Assembly: GCF_014873705.1 (NCBI RefSeq)
Contig: NZ_JADBDS010000004.1
Coordinates: forward strand, 558,001-622,000
DNA length: 64,000 nucleotides
Direction: 5' to 3'
DNA from: Mycobacterium sp. OAS707
Lineage (GTDB): Bacteria > Actinomycetota > Actinomycetes > Mycobacteriales > Mycobacteriaceae
This document shows, piece by piece, positions 25,565 through 34,191 of the stretch (its first letter is position 1; each line of letters starts with the position of its first letter). The translations under genes were made by a program, and so were the position numbers. The notes beneath the pieces were generated by a model. That model searched no databases. It was given only the letters and a program-made list of their open reading frames with translations, and was not told the origin of the DNA.

Positions 25565-26491
25565 ATGGCATGGGTAGTCTCGACCGAGACCGACATCAGC
25601 GACGACGAGCGACGGCGACGACTGTATACCGGCGAGGTCTTCTGCATTCCGCCGCGCGAATCGGTGAGGGCCCTCACGGAATTCGCCCTCGACATGATCG
25701 CCCAGGCGTTTGGTGATCACGATCCGCTGACCGCACACAACGCGCTGACAGTCGGGGATTACGTAGACAAACTCGCGGCGCTCAAACCCCGTTTCACGCA
25801 TCACTACAAGTCCAAACAACTTCTCACCGAGATACTTGTCGACCTCGGCGCCGACCCGACCAAGACCTACTTCGATCTGCCGAAGTTGAGGGTCGTTCCG
25901 CCATCCGACTACCTGTCGGCCGGCCTCGGCTACAACTACACACCGCATCGCGACACGTGGTACTCGGCCCCCCAATGCCAGAACAACTGGTGGACACCCA
26001 TCGCGGGCAACTCTGCGGCGACGGGCATGCAGTTTCACCCAGACTTCTGGTTGCGGCCGGTCCCGAACACCAGCGCAGATTTCGACGCGTATGAGTGGAA
26101 TCGGACTTCCCGACGGGACGCGGCCGTATACATCAAGGACGATCCGCGTCCTCATCCCAGATTGGTTGGGGGCCAGCCCGCTTCGGAGCTCCGAGTTGTG
26201 GGCGAGCCGGGTTCGCTGCTGTCGTTTTCCGGCGCGCAACTGCACTCCACGGTGCCCAACCAAACCAGAACCGCGCGCCTGAGCATTGACTTCCGGACGG
26301 TTCACGTAGACGACCTGATGACCCATGCAGGCCCCGAGAATGTGGATTCGCGTAGCACTGGCACTTCGGTGCGCGACTATCGCCGTGCCGATACCGGAGA
26401 GTCTTTGCCGCACAATGTGATCGCGGAGTATGACCACAATGGCAGCCGCGACGGCGTCCTGGTATTCGATCCGACGGTGCTCAATGTCTGA
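25565..26491 (+). CDS. Fe(II)/2-oxoglutarate-dependent oxygenase
   Basis: A 308-residue protein with a 2OG oxygenase triad: H-x-D in YTPHRDTWYSAP, a distal His in SGAQLHSTVPNQ and a 2OG-binding Arg in TARLSIDFR. The sequence around it (WWTPIAGNSAATGMQF) suits a cupin-fold hydroxylase. The gene lies in the CDP-sugar operon 39 bp after the C-methyltransferase, with a GAAAGGA ribosome site, and overlaps the next glycosyltransferase gene by 8 bp. It may hydroxylate or oxidatively modify the sugar or an attached group; this role is inferred from context. A second 2OG oxygenase of the window is at 2582-3682. Confidence 0.82.
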   Translation: MAWVVSTETDISDDERRRRLYTGEVFCIPPRESVRALTEFALDMIAQAFGDHDPLTAHNALTVGDYVDKLAALKPRFTHHYKSKQLLTEILVDLGADPTKTYFDLPKLRVVPPSDYLSAGLGYNYTPHRDTWYSAPQCQNNWWTPIAGNSAATGMQFHPDFWLRPVPNTSADFDAYEWNRTSRRDAAVYIKDDPRPHPRLVGGQPASELRVVGEPGSLLSFSGAQLHSTVPNQTRTARLSIDFRTVHVDDLMTHAGPENVDSRSTGTSVRDYRRADTGESLPHNVIAEYDHNGSRDGVLVFDPTVLNV

Positions 26492-27452
26492 CCTCGCTTT
26501 GGCCCTCACACCGCGAAGGGTCACATCGCATGCACCGCCGACGGTCAGTGTCTGCATACCTGTGTACAACGGAGCGGAGTCGATCGTCCGCAGCATCGAC
26601 AGCGTGTTGGCTCAGACATACGGCGACTTCGAATGTGTTGTCGTTGACAACAACTCGACTGACAACACAGTTCAGCGGGTTTTGTCCTATTCGGACCCGC
26701 GGATCCGGATCGTACGCAACGGGCGCAACCTCGGGATGGTCGGCAATCACAACCGGTGCGCATCGGTGGCGCGGGGCCGGTTGATCCAGTTCCTACACGC
26801 CGACGACTGGCTACTACCGAACTGCCTGGCAAGACTGGTGCCCGCATTCGACAACGACAGCGTGGGCCTGGCATTCGCGCCGCGGCGGGTGATAACGACG
26901 GACGAATCGTGGAGTGCGCGCTTCGGCAGGCTCGAAGACCCGCTGCGCCCTCTGCACCCTGTCAACCATGGTGCCGAGCTCATCCGTCGATACCTCGCCG
27001 CAGGAGCCGACGGCAACCCGATCGGCGAACCGACCTCGGTGATGTTGCGGCGCGAAACTCTCCTTGCAGCAGGAGGATTCCGTCAGCAGGTGCCACAGCT
27101 GCAGGACATCGATGCATGGCTGCGCATGCTGACCCGCTGCGACGCCGCGTTCATCGAGGAGGAGCTCACCGTTCGCTGGCACCACGCCGGCACCGCGACC
27201 GATGCCTTCGCCGGTACCGAGACGCTCGATCAGATGTGGGTGCTTTCCGACCTGATCCACAGCCGAGATCTGGGTTTGTCGCTTCGCCTTCGCGCGTTGG
27301 GGTTGTGGGGGAAGGCACTTGCCAGGTGCCCGAAAACGATGCTGGCGTCCCCGCGCGGGCTTCGACTCACGCGGGCCCGCGGATTCGCCGTCCAAACGGG
27401 ACATCTGTGCCTTGGCAGATCGCTTGCCTTCAAGGCTGACATACATGGCTAG
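26484..27452 (+). CDS. Glycosyltransferase family 2
   Basis: A 322-residue GT-A fold glycosyltransferase. It shows TVSVCIPVYNGAESIVRSID, VVVDNNSTDNT, GMVGNHNRC and the DxD-like FLHADDWLLP. ED/Q motif residues are in QLQDIDAWLRML. It has no membrane helices and should act at the cytoplasmic membrane face, adding a sugar to the lipid-linked repeat. ATG 26484 overlaps the oxygenase gene by 8 bp, and its own stop overlaps the flippase start by 8 bp, so translation is coupled. The sugar donor is unknown. Confidence 0.9.
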   Translation: MSDLALALTPRRVTSHAPPTVSVCIPVYNGAESIVRSIDSVLAQTYGDFECVVVDNNSTDNTVQRVLSYSDPRIRIVRNGRNLGMVGNHNRCASVARGRLIQFLHADDWLLPNCLARLVPAFDNDSVGLAFAPRRVITTDESWSARFGRLEDPLRPLHPVNHGAELIRRYLAAGADGNPIGEPTSVMLRRETLLAAGGFRQQVPQLQDIDAWLRMLTRCDAAFIEEELTVRWHHAGTATDAFAGTETLDQMWVLSDLIHSRDLGLSLRLRALGLWGKALARCPKTMLASPRGLRLTRARGFAVQTGHLCLGRSLAFKADIHG

Positions 27453-30198
27453 CCGTTCGGGCGGGTCAGCGGTGCAGTCGTTGCGGGTCGGCGCGATCGC
27501 CCAAGTCCTGCCGCTGATCGCCGGATACGGGTTGAACTTGATCGCGACCCCGTATGTCGTCAGTCGGCTCGGTCTGCACGACTTCGGTGTGTGGGCGATG
27601 ACAGGCGCAATCGCCCAGTATGCCGCTCTGTTCGACCTCGGTGCGTCGCGCGCCGTGAACCGATACGTAGCGCTCTTTCACGCGCGCGGTGACGCCGCCG
27701 CCGACCGTGCCGTAGTCGGGATCTGTGTGTCCGCCGCGCTGACTCTCGGCGCCGGCTTCGGCGTGCTCGCTGCCTTACTGCCGGGCCCGCTCGAAACGAT
27801 CCTGCACACAGGCGATCCGGCGCTGACGCGGTCGCTGCTGCTCTGTTCGGTTGCAATCTTGACGTGCGGGCTCACCGCCCGCGTGTTGGCCGGTGCGTCG
27901 TTCGGACGCGGCAGACAGGTGCCGGCCAACATCGGCCTTGCGGTGCTGGGGATCACCCAGGTGACCGGCGGCGTGGTGGCGTTGACATTCACTGCGGGCC
28001 TGCGCAGTTACGCATTGGGGACCGTAGCCGGAGCAGCGGTCGGCTTGTGTGCCGTCCTGGGCGCCATCGTTCTCGACGAGGGCCGGATAACCATTGGCCG
28101 CCCACGCATGGCCATGGCCCGGGAGATCATCGGCTTCGGTCTGAAGAGCCAGGCGCTCGGCGCGGCCGACGTCGTGCTCTTCCAATCGGGCAAGTTGATC
28201 GCAGGAATCGTGATCGGTCCTGCGGCAGCAGGAGCTTACGAGCTCGGGATCCGTCTTGTGCAGGGTGTGCAAGCGTTCGGCTCAGCTGCATCGGTGGCGA
28301 TCACCACACACCTGACACGGGCATTTGCAGTCGGTGGCATTGACGAAATCCGGCGACAGTATTCACGGCTAACCAGCCGCAATGCCGCAGCAGCGATTTT
28401 CCTGCCGTTCCTGCTTGGAACCACGGCATCGTCGGCGATCCCGCTGTGGCTGGGCGAGCGACAAGGGGCCGTCGTCGGCGTGGCGACGGCACTGGTGTTC
28501 GGCATCGCTGTCAACGTTTCGACGGGTGTGTGTTCGGCCACGATGTTCGCAATCGGGCGGTCGGGCACCATTGGGGCAACTGCCATCACATCGGCCGCCG
28601 GATGCGTCGCCTTGGCAATTCCGATGGCAATTGGCTTCGGGTTCAAGGGTTTGGTGGCCGCATATGCCACCTGGTTCGTAATTGGCAACGTGCTTGGCGT
28701 GTGGTTTCTGCAGTCGCGGGTCGACATTTCCATGAGGACGTACCTGCGCGCGGTTTCTGGTCCGTTCGGCGTCGCACTCGTCGCCTCTGCTGCAGCAGCG
28801 CCGATCAATTTCATTGCCGTTCCACATGATCGGGTATCTGCGGTTGTTCCGTTCATCGCCTCGGCCGCGGTGTTCTGTGCCATCTACATCTGCCTGGCTT
28901 CGTGGCTCGGCTACTTACCCCGGTTCAAATCGCGAGCTCGCCCACCACTTGGGCCTATCGAGCCGGAAGAACCGCTATCCGCGACGACAGGGAGAGTCAC
29001 CATGGGAAGAACCAACCGCATTGGGTCCGTTGCGATCATCGGCACGAGGGGTTATCCCAGCTTTTACGGCGGTTTTGAGACTCTGGTGCGCAAGCTGGCG
29101 CCGTTCTTGGCCGACCGCGGCTGGGATGTGACGGTGTACAGCAGGCCCGGTGCCACCGTTGATCGGCCCGAATTCGCGCACCCGGGTATCACCAGCGTCA
29201 CCACCAAAGGCGTCGACTCGAAATCGTTGAGCACGTTGAGCTTCGGCGCCACGTCTACCTTCGACGCCGCCAGGCGCAAGCCCGACGTCGCCCTTGTGAT
29301 GAACGTCGCCAACGGCTACTGGTTGCCGATGTTGCGGTCCCGCGGCATCCCTTCAGTGCTCAACGTCGACGGCATCGAGTGGCAGCGGGACAAGTGGAGC
29401 CGACTGGGGAAGGCCGTCTTCAAGGGCGGGGCGAAAATGACGGCCAGGTTTGCCGACACCCTGATCTGCGACTCGGTGGAGATAGGTCGGTTCTGGCACG
29501 ACAACTTCCAGCGCGACGGCATCTTCATACCCTATGGAGGCGATCAGCCGAGCGGACAGCAGGAGGTTCTGGCCGGCCTCGAGAAGCGCAACTACGTACT
29601 GCTGGTCGCCAGGCTGGTGCCGGAGAATTCCATCGGTGAATTCCTTGACGCCGCAGAGTCGGTTGTCGACGAGTTCCCGGTCGTGGTCGTGGGATCGTCG
29701 GGTTCGGGCGGTCCGCTTGAGGACAGAATCCGTTGTCTTACAGAGAAACACAACCAGTTCGTCTGGCTGGGTCACCTGAGCAATGACAAATTGCTCTCCT
29801 CGCTGTGGCAGAACTGCGGAGCATATTTTCACGGTCACAGCGTGGGAGGCACCAACCCAGCCCTTGTGCAGGCGATGGCATCGGGCGCACCCACGATCGC
29901 CCGCGACACCGTGTTCAACCGCGAAGTCTTACAGGACTCCGGCCTGTTCGTGCCGCCGGACCCCCGTGAGATCGCGGCGGCCACGCGCCTTCTGATGAGC
30001 AGTCCGTCGCTACAGAATTCCCTGTGCGCCAAGGCCAAAGAACGCGCATGCGAGACATTCTCGTGGGACGCAATCTGCGATGCGTATGAAGACGCCTTGC
30101 TGGCTGCCACCGACAGGCAAGTAGTGCCACGACCGGTCCGACGAGGCCGGCGACGCGCGACGTCGTTTGCGCACGCGGCGCCCAGCTACGCCGGGTGA
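27445..30198 (+). CDS. Wzx-like flippase fused in frame to a DUF1972-type glycosyltransferase
   Basis: One 917-codon frame. Residues 1-500 form a 12-14 helix MATE/Wzx-type polysaccharide flippase (LIAGYGLNLIATPYVVSRLG, then LHDFGVWAMTGAIAQYAALFDLG). After a charged Pro-rich linker (about 500-520), residues 520-917 form a glycosyltransferase with the DUF1972 opening IGTRGYPSFYGGFETL and a GT4-like C-terminal domain. There is no stop between the parts. An internal ATG at 29002 has AGGGAG 7 bases upstream, so the transferase may also be made on its own. Such proteins are normally separate genes. ATG 27445 overlaps the upstream stop by 8 bp. A sequencing loss of a stop is the main alternative. 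Confidence 0.85.
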   Translation: MASRSGGSAVQSLRVGAIAQVLPLIAGYGLNLIATPYVVSRLGLHDFGVWAMTGAIAQYAALFDLGASRAVNRYVALFHARGDAAADRAVVGICVSAALTLGAGFGVLAALLPGPLETILHTGDPALTRSLLLCSVAILTCGLTARVLAGASFGRGRQVPANIGLAVLGITQVTGGVVALTFTAGLRSYALGTVAGAAVGLCAVLGAIVLDEGRITIGRPRMAMAREIIGFGLKSQALGAADVVLFQSGKLIAGIVIGPAAAGAYELGIRLVQGVQAFGSAASVAITTHLTRAFAVGGIDEIRRQYSRLTSRNAAAAIFLPFLLGTTASSAIPLWLGERQGAVVGVATALVFGIAVNVSTGVCSATMFAIGRSGTIGATAITSAAGCVALAIPMAIGFGFKGLVAAYATWFVIGNVLGVWFLQSRVDISMRTYLRAVSGPFGVALVASAAAAPINFIAVPHDRVSAVVPFIASAAVFCAIYICLASWLGYLPRFKSRARPPLGPIEPEEPLSATTGRVTMGRTNRIGSVAIIGTRGYPSFYGGFETLVRKLAPFLADRGWDVTVYSRPGATVDRPEFAHPGITSVTTKGVDSKSLSTLSFGATSTFDAARRKPDVALVMNVANGYWLPMLRSRGIPSVLNVDGIEWQRDKWSRLGKAVFKGGAKMTARFADTLICDSVEIGRFWHDNFQRDGIFIPYGGDQPSGQQEVLAGLEKRNYVLLVARLVPENSIGEFLDAAESVVDEFPVVVVGSSGSGGPLEDRIRCLTEKHNQFVWLGHLSNDKLLSSLWQNCGAYFHGHSVGGTNPALVQAMASGAPTIARDTVFNREVLQDSGLFVPPDPREIAAATRLLMSSPSLQNSLCAKAKERACETFSWDAICDAYEDALLAATDRQVVPRPVRRGRRRATSFAHAAPSYAG
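28989..29004 (+). promoter_or_regulatory. Internal ribosome site and ATG inside the flippase-transferase frame
   Basis: AGGGAGAG at 28989-28996, followed by ATG at 29002, in frame and exactly at the start of the glycosyltransferase domain (MGRTNRIGSVAIIGTRGYP). This is a good mycobacterial Shine-Dalgarno arrangement and suggests internal initiation. Confidence 0.5.
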
Positions 30199-31304
30199 CG
30201 GGGAGATTGATGAACATCCTCATCGACGGCTACTGGTGGGCCGAAGGGCCGATATCCAACCGCATGGTGCTCCACGAAATCGTCCAACGGTGGACCATCG
30301 ACTATCCCGACGACCGAATCATCATTGCTGCGCCCGGTGAAGCGAATACCTCGGCGCCGGCACCCGACGGAGTCGAAACGGCCCGCACTCGACTGCGGGT
30401 CCATCCGGCGATCAATTTTCTGGAACTTCCCGTCATCGCCCGACGCCGAGGTGCCGACGCGATACTGGCGTTCAACTTCGCGGCCAACTCAACTGCAGGT
30501 GTGGTGTTCCTTCACGATGTTCTCTTTCAGTCGAATCCCGAATGGTTCACCAGGATTGAGCGCCTCTATTTCGGCTTGATGCCACGCTTGGCTCGACGCG
30601 CCAACACCGTCATCGCCACTTCGCAATCCGAACTAGGCCGAATCCGCCGCTATAACCCACGGCTGCGCCGCGTGGTCAGTAGCGGATTGTCCGTCGCGAG
30701 CGCATTGAGCACCGCCGAGCCCTTTGACCCCGGGCTGGGGCTGGTCACTGGAAAGTATCTACTCTGCGTCGGCCGGCTCAACGTGCGCAAGAACCTTGCG
30801 GTGACGTTGCGTGCCGCCCTGCGGTCCGGGGTTTTGTCGAAAGACTTTCCCCTTGTCGTGGTCGGCGAGCCGTCCGGACGAATCACGCGCTTGGATGCCG
30901 ATTGTCAATCTGCGGTCGCGGCTGGCAAATTGCGAATCGTCGAGCGGGTCAGCGACAGCCACTTGAAATGGCTTTACACCCATTGCGCGCTGTTCGTGTG
31001 TCTGTCGCTCGATGAAGGCTTCGGCCTACCCGTGGTCGAGGCGGCCACCCTGGGTTGCCGGGTCTTAGCCAGCGACATTCCGGTTTTTCGCGAGACAATC
31101 GGGTGCCACGCGACGTTTGTCGATGCCCTCGACGTGGATGGTATTTCCCGGGCCATTCGCGACATCGTCGGTCAGCAGCCCACCCCGGCCACGGCCGAAT
31201 ACCGGCAAGCCCACACCTGGAGCAGCGTTTGCGCTGCGATCAGAAGCGAACTGGCTCAAGGCCGGTCGAGCGTTCACGAACTGGCTGTGAATCCCTCTTC
31301 GTGA
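30195..31304 (+). CDS. Glycosyltransferase family 4 (GT-B)
   Basis: A 364-369 residue GT-B glycosyltransferase. The C-terminal donor domain reads KYLLCVGRLNVRKNL and ends with the GT4 signature SLDEGFGLPVVEAATLGCRVLASDIPVF (E-x7-E pattern). Two starts are possible: GTG 30195, which overlaps the previous stop as GTGA, or ATG 30210 (MNILIDGYWW), with GGGGAG 5 bases upstream. The gene's last 65 bp overlap the 3' end of the convergent wzy-like gene on the other strand. It should add a hexose, such as rhamnose or mannose, to the growing repeat; the donor is not known. Confidence 0.9.
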   Translation: MTGRLMNILIDGYWWAEGPISNRMVLHEIVQRWTIDYPDDRIIIAAPGEANTSAPAPDGVETARTRLRVHPAINFLELPVIARRRGADAILAFNFAANSTAGVVFLHDVLFQSNPEWFTRIERLYFGLMPRLARRANTVIATSQSELGRIRRYNPRLRRVVSSGLSVASALSTAEPFDPGLGLVTGKYLLCVGRLNVRKNLAVTLRAALRSGVLSKDFPLVVVGEPSGRITRLDADCQSAVAAGKLRIVERVSDSHLKWLYTHCALFVCLSLDEGFGLPVVEAATLGCRVLASDIPVFRETIGCHATFVDALDVDGISRAIRDIVGQQPTPATAEYRQAHTWSSVCAAIRSELAQGRSSVHELAVNPSS

Positions 31305-32550
31305 GATCCGCGCTCGACCGCCGCGGCGGGTTGGCGGCCGCGGCACCAAGCGCGATTGCCCACACGCTCAACAGACTCAGCCACGAGTGAATCGAAAGAT
31401 ACAGGCCGGCAGCAGTGATGAGCAGGGCCATGTGGCTCCACCAGCGATCGGCTCGCACCCGAGCGATGACGACGACCACAATGACGGCCAGCAACGCCAA
31501 CCCGAAGTAACCGTATTCCAGTGCCGCATGCACCACTTCGGAGTCGACGGTGGCACTGACGTCAAGAGTGCCGAAAGGACTGCGCAATGTGTACATCCCC
31601 TCCGGCGGACCTGAAGCACCCCATCCCAACGGGTGAGTTCGCAACGATTCCGGCATGATCGCGTAAATCGCCCGGCGATACTGAGCGCTGGCGGTGGTGG
31701 GATCCGAGCTTGTCACGCCGTAACCCACGGCCCCTTGTAACAGAAGAACCATTGGGGCTGCGAGCAACAGGAACGCCGTGGCCGGTGCCCTGACCGCCGC
31801 GATGTACCGACGGATCCCCGGCGCGCGACCCGACACGGCCACCACGATCACGTAGCAGACCGCCAGTATCATGGCGCCTCGGCTGAAGGTGGCCGCGATC
31901 CCTGCTATCAACACCGAGACGAAGAGCACCCGTCTCGTTCCCGCTGTCGCAACGATCGCCACGGTCAGCGCGCAGAGAAGCAATGCGGATAGCACGAGCG
32001 TCTGCTCTGAGAACACGGCAGACCGGAATTGACCGTCGATGAATTCGTCGAACGTGTTCCCCTTCAGAATCGGCCCGTCAGTAACCACCTCCGTTACCGC
32101 GAGAACTGATGTGATCACCGCGACGCCCAAAATCGCGTAGCCCAATTCGGCGATTCGACCGCTGCGAACCAACAGATATCCGTAGGCGGCGGACAGCGGT
32201 GCCACCACGAAGTAGCGGAAATAGGTGTCACCGACTCCGGCGGTGACCACTTGGAAGCCGAGAAACGCCACGAGCATGACGCCGGTGAATCCGAGCACAA
32301 TCACCGAAATCAACGTTCTGGTCGGCACGCTCGCGGCCAAACTCAGTGCACACGAAACCGCTCCGAGCGCCAACAACACAGCTAATGCAAAGCGCGGCGG
32401 CATCGCCAACTCGTACAGACGTGGCCACATGACGGCGGTGACAATCGCAACGTTCGTCAGATGGCCGACGACACGGGGCGCCGAGAGGCGGCATGCTACA
32501 CCCATAGCTAACGCTGCCAGCAGTACCGCCAGCGCGATGTGAGATGGCAC
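31240..32550 (-). CDS. Wzy-like O-antigen/exopolysaccharide polymerase (membrane)
   Basis: A 436-residue protein with about 11 membrane helices and one large extracytoplasmic loop (about 270-345, containing RTHPLGWGASGPPEGMYTL), the layout of Wzy and WaaL-type O-antigen polymerases or ligases. It should join lipid-linked repeat units outside the membrane. GTG 32550 has a CCGGAGG ribosome site 5 bases upstream. It is read opposite to the surrounding genes. A shared operator palindrome lies 111-136 bp upstream, between it and the wzz-like gene. Its 3' end overlaps a convergent glycosyltransferase gene by 65 bp. Confidence 0.85.
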   Translation of the reverse strand: MPSHIALAVLLAALAMGVACRLSAPRVVGHLTNVAIVTAVMWPRLYELAMPPRFALAVLLALGAVSCALSLAASVPTRTLISVIVLGFTGVMLVAFLGFQVVTAGVGDTYFRYFVVAPLSAAYGYLLVRSGRIAELGYAILGVAVITSVLAVTEVVTDGPILKGNTFDEFIDGQFRSAVFSEQTLVLSALLLCALTVAIVATAGTRRVLFVSVLIAGIAATFSRGAMILAVCYVIVVAVSGRAPGIRRYIAAVRAPATAFLLLAAPMVLLLQGAVGYGVTSSDPTTASAQYRRAIYAIMPESLRTHPLGWGASGPPEGMYTLRSPFGTLDVSATVDSEVVHAALEYGYFGLALLAVIVVVVIARVRADRWWSHMALLITAAGLYLSIHSWLSLLSVWAIALGAAAANPPRRSSADLTKRDSQPVRERSTGLEPVRF

Positions 32551-32660
32551 TTCAGCCTCCGGTGTGCCTAGCTTCAGTCGATCGCCAGACTGGTCGAGCG
32601 CCGCATATCAGCGCGGTGGACATCGAGCAACACTATAACCGAGCCGATCGCATCCAGCGA

Positions 32661-32686
32661 ACCTTTGCAAGCTTCTTGCAAGGGTT
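32661..32686 (-). promoter_or_regulatory. Shared palindromic operator, site 3 (wzy / wzz divergent gap)
   Basis: Inverted repeat CTTTGCAAG (32663-32671) and CTTGCAAGG (32675-32683), 8 of 9 pairs, preceded by ACC as at the other sites. It lies in the 210-bp gap between wzy (minus strand) and the wzz-like gene (plus strand, 75 bp away), so it could serve both. Its arm spacing is one base shorter than at sites 1 and 2. Confidence 0.55.
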
Positions 32687-32760
32687 GTGGCCTGCTTAAA
32701 AACCGGATTAGATCACTTCTGAGCAACTTATTATCGAGCGATCAGAGGTGCGGCTAGGCG

Positions 32761-34191
32761 ATGGACGAGCTACGGGAATTCTTTCGAGTTGTGCGATATC
32801 GAATCCTCGTCATCGCTTTGCTGACGTTGGTGGGTGTCGGTGGGGGTGCGCTGTGGCTCATGCACTCACCCTCGCAGTACGTGGCTACCACGCGGCTCTT
32901 CATCTCCGGCGCCACATCGACCTCGCAATATGACGCTCAACAGGGCGGCATATACGCCAGGGACCGAGTCGTCTCCTACGAGCAATTGGTGAACAGCCGC
33001 GCGCTGGCGCAAAGGACCATCGACGCATTGCATCTCAACATGGACGCAGCGACGCTGGCGGAGCACGTGGCGTCGAAGTCGTTCCCGGACGCCGCGGTCA
33101 TGGATGTCACGGTCACCGCGGATTCACCAATCCAGGCTCGTGACATCGCGAATGGACTTGCCAGCCAGTTCATTGCGATGGCGAGCGCATTGGAAACACC
33201 GCCCGATGGCACTGCCCCGGTGGTCCGGTTGACCGTAGTAGACCAAGCCGAGGCCGGTCTGCCGGCACAGCTTCTGCCGCCAAAGTTGATTTACATATTC
33301 GGCGGCATCTGCGGATTTCTCGTCGGTCTGGTCATCGCGTTCGTGTGGGAGAACTACGCCAGGCGCATCCGTGATGGTGTCGACGTGCAGCGGGCGATCG
33401 GCCAGCGTCCGCTGGCTGATCTGCCGGCATCCTCGACAGATTTGATGCTGAATTCGCGTACCGAAGCCGCCGAGGCGACGGCGCGGCTGCGGGTCAGCAT
33501 CACCACCGCCGATGGCTCGGTTCCGCCCACCGTCGCGCTCGCAGGCATGCCAGGAGATTTGGCGCGCCGGTTCACCGCGGAAGCGGGTCTCAACTTGGTC
33601 GATGCCCTGGTCGCCAACAAACGAAGAGCGGTTCTGCTCGTCCTCGATGCCAGTCCCGACATCAAAGTCAGAATCACCCGGTATGCGCGAAAGACCCGCA
33701 AGAAGACCGATCGGCTGATCCCCGTTCAGTGGGGATTCGACGATGATTCGCAAGGCAATCCTGTGGACCGACAAGCGCTCGCTGAGCGGCTCCGGCAGCT
33801 CAAGTCGGCATACGAATTCGTGGTCGTGGTTGTCCCGCCGCTCAGCCTGTTCGCACATTCCGCTGCCATCGCGCCCGTCGTCGATGGCGTTGTGGCCATT
33901 GGCATTTACCACCGCACCAAACGCCGCGATCTCGAAGAACACATGGCAGAGGTGAACCGCGCAGAGGCCACTTCGCTAGGCGCCGCATTCGCCAGGCGCA
34001 CGCTGATCCCGCGGCCGCCAGCGACGGCGACCACGCTGGGGACCGTAGTGTCGGTCTCCTCGCCGAGTGACGCGGACCTCATGAACCCTGCAGACGCTAA
34101 GCGCAACGGCGCGCGGAATTCCCACGGCGCCCCACGCGAGTCCGAGAACGGCGACAGCCCGGCGCAGGCTATCGGCCTGACGCTTCGATGA
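32761..34191 (+). CDS. Wzz-like chain-length protein with degenerate BY-kinase-type ATPase domain
   Basis: A 476-residue protein. It has an N-terminal helix (ILVIALLTLVGVGGGALWL), an extracytoplasmic Wzz domain (about 35-175) with SPSQYVATTRLFISG and SYEQLVNSRALAQRTIDAL, and a second helix (IYIFGGICGFLVGLVIAF, about 178-195) followed by a cytoplasmic domain. The cytoplasmic part has the position and strand pattern of a CapB/CpsD tyrosine kinase, but the Walker A equivalent near residue 260 is ALAGMPGDLARRF with no GK(S/T), and no Tyr-rich tail is present. It probably sets polymer length without kinase activity. It is coupled by ATGA to the following glycosidase gene. Confidence 0.85.
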   Translation: MDELREFFRVVRYRILVIALLTLVGVGGGALWLMHSPSQYVATTRLFISGATSTSQYDAQQGGIYARDRVVSYEQLVNSRALAQRTIDALHLNMDAATLAEHVASKSFPDAAVMDVTVTADSPIQARDIANGLASQFIAMASALETPPDGTAPVVRLTVVDQAEAGLPAQLLPPKLIYIFGGICGFLVGLVIAFVWENYARRIRDGVDVQRAIGQRPLADLPASSTDLMLNSRTEAAEATARLRVSITTADGSVPPTVALAGMPGDLARRFTAEAGLNLVDALVANKRRAVLLVLDASPDIKVRITRYARKTRKKTDRLIPVQWGFDDDSQGNPVDRQALAERLRQLKSAYEFVVVVVPPLSLFAHSAAIAPVVDGVVAIGIYHRTKRRDLEEHMAEVNRAEATSLGAAFARRTLIPRPPATATTLGTVVSVSSPSDADLMNPADAKRNGARNSHGAPRESENGDSPAQAIGLTLR

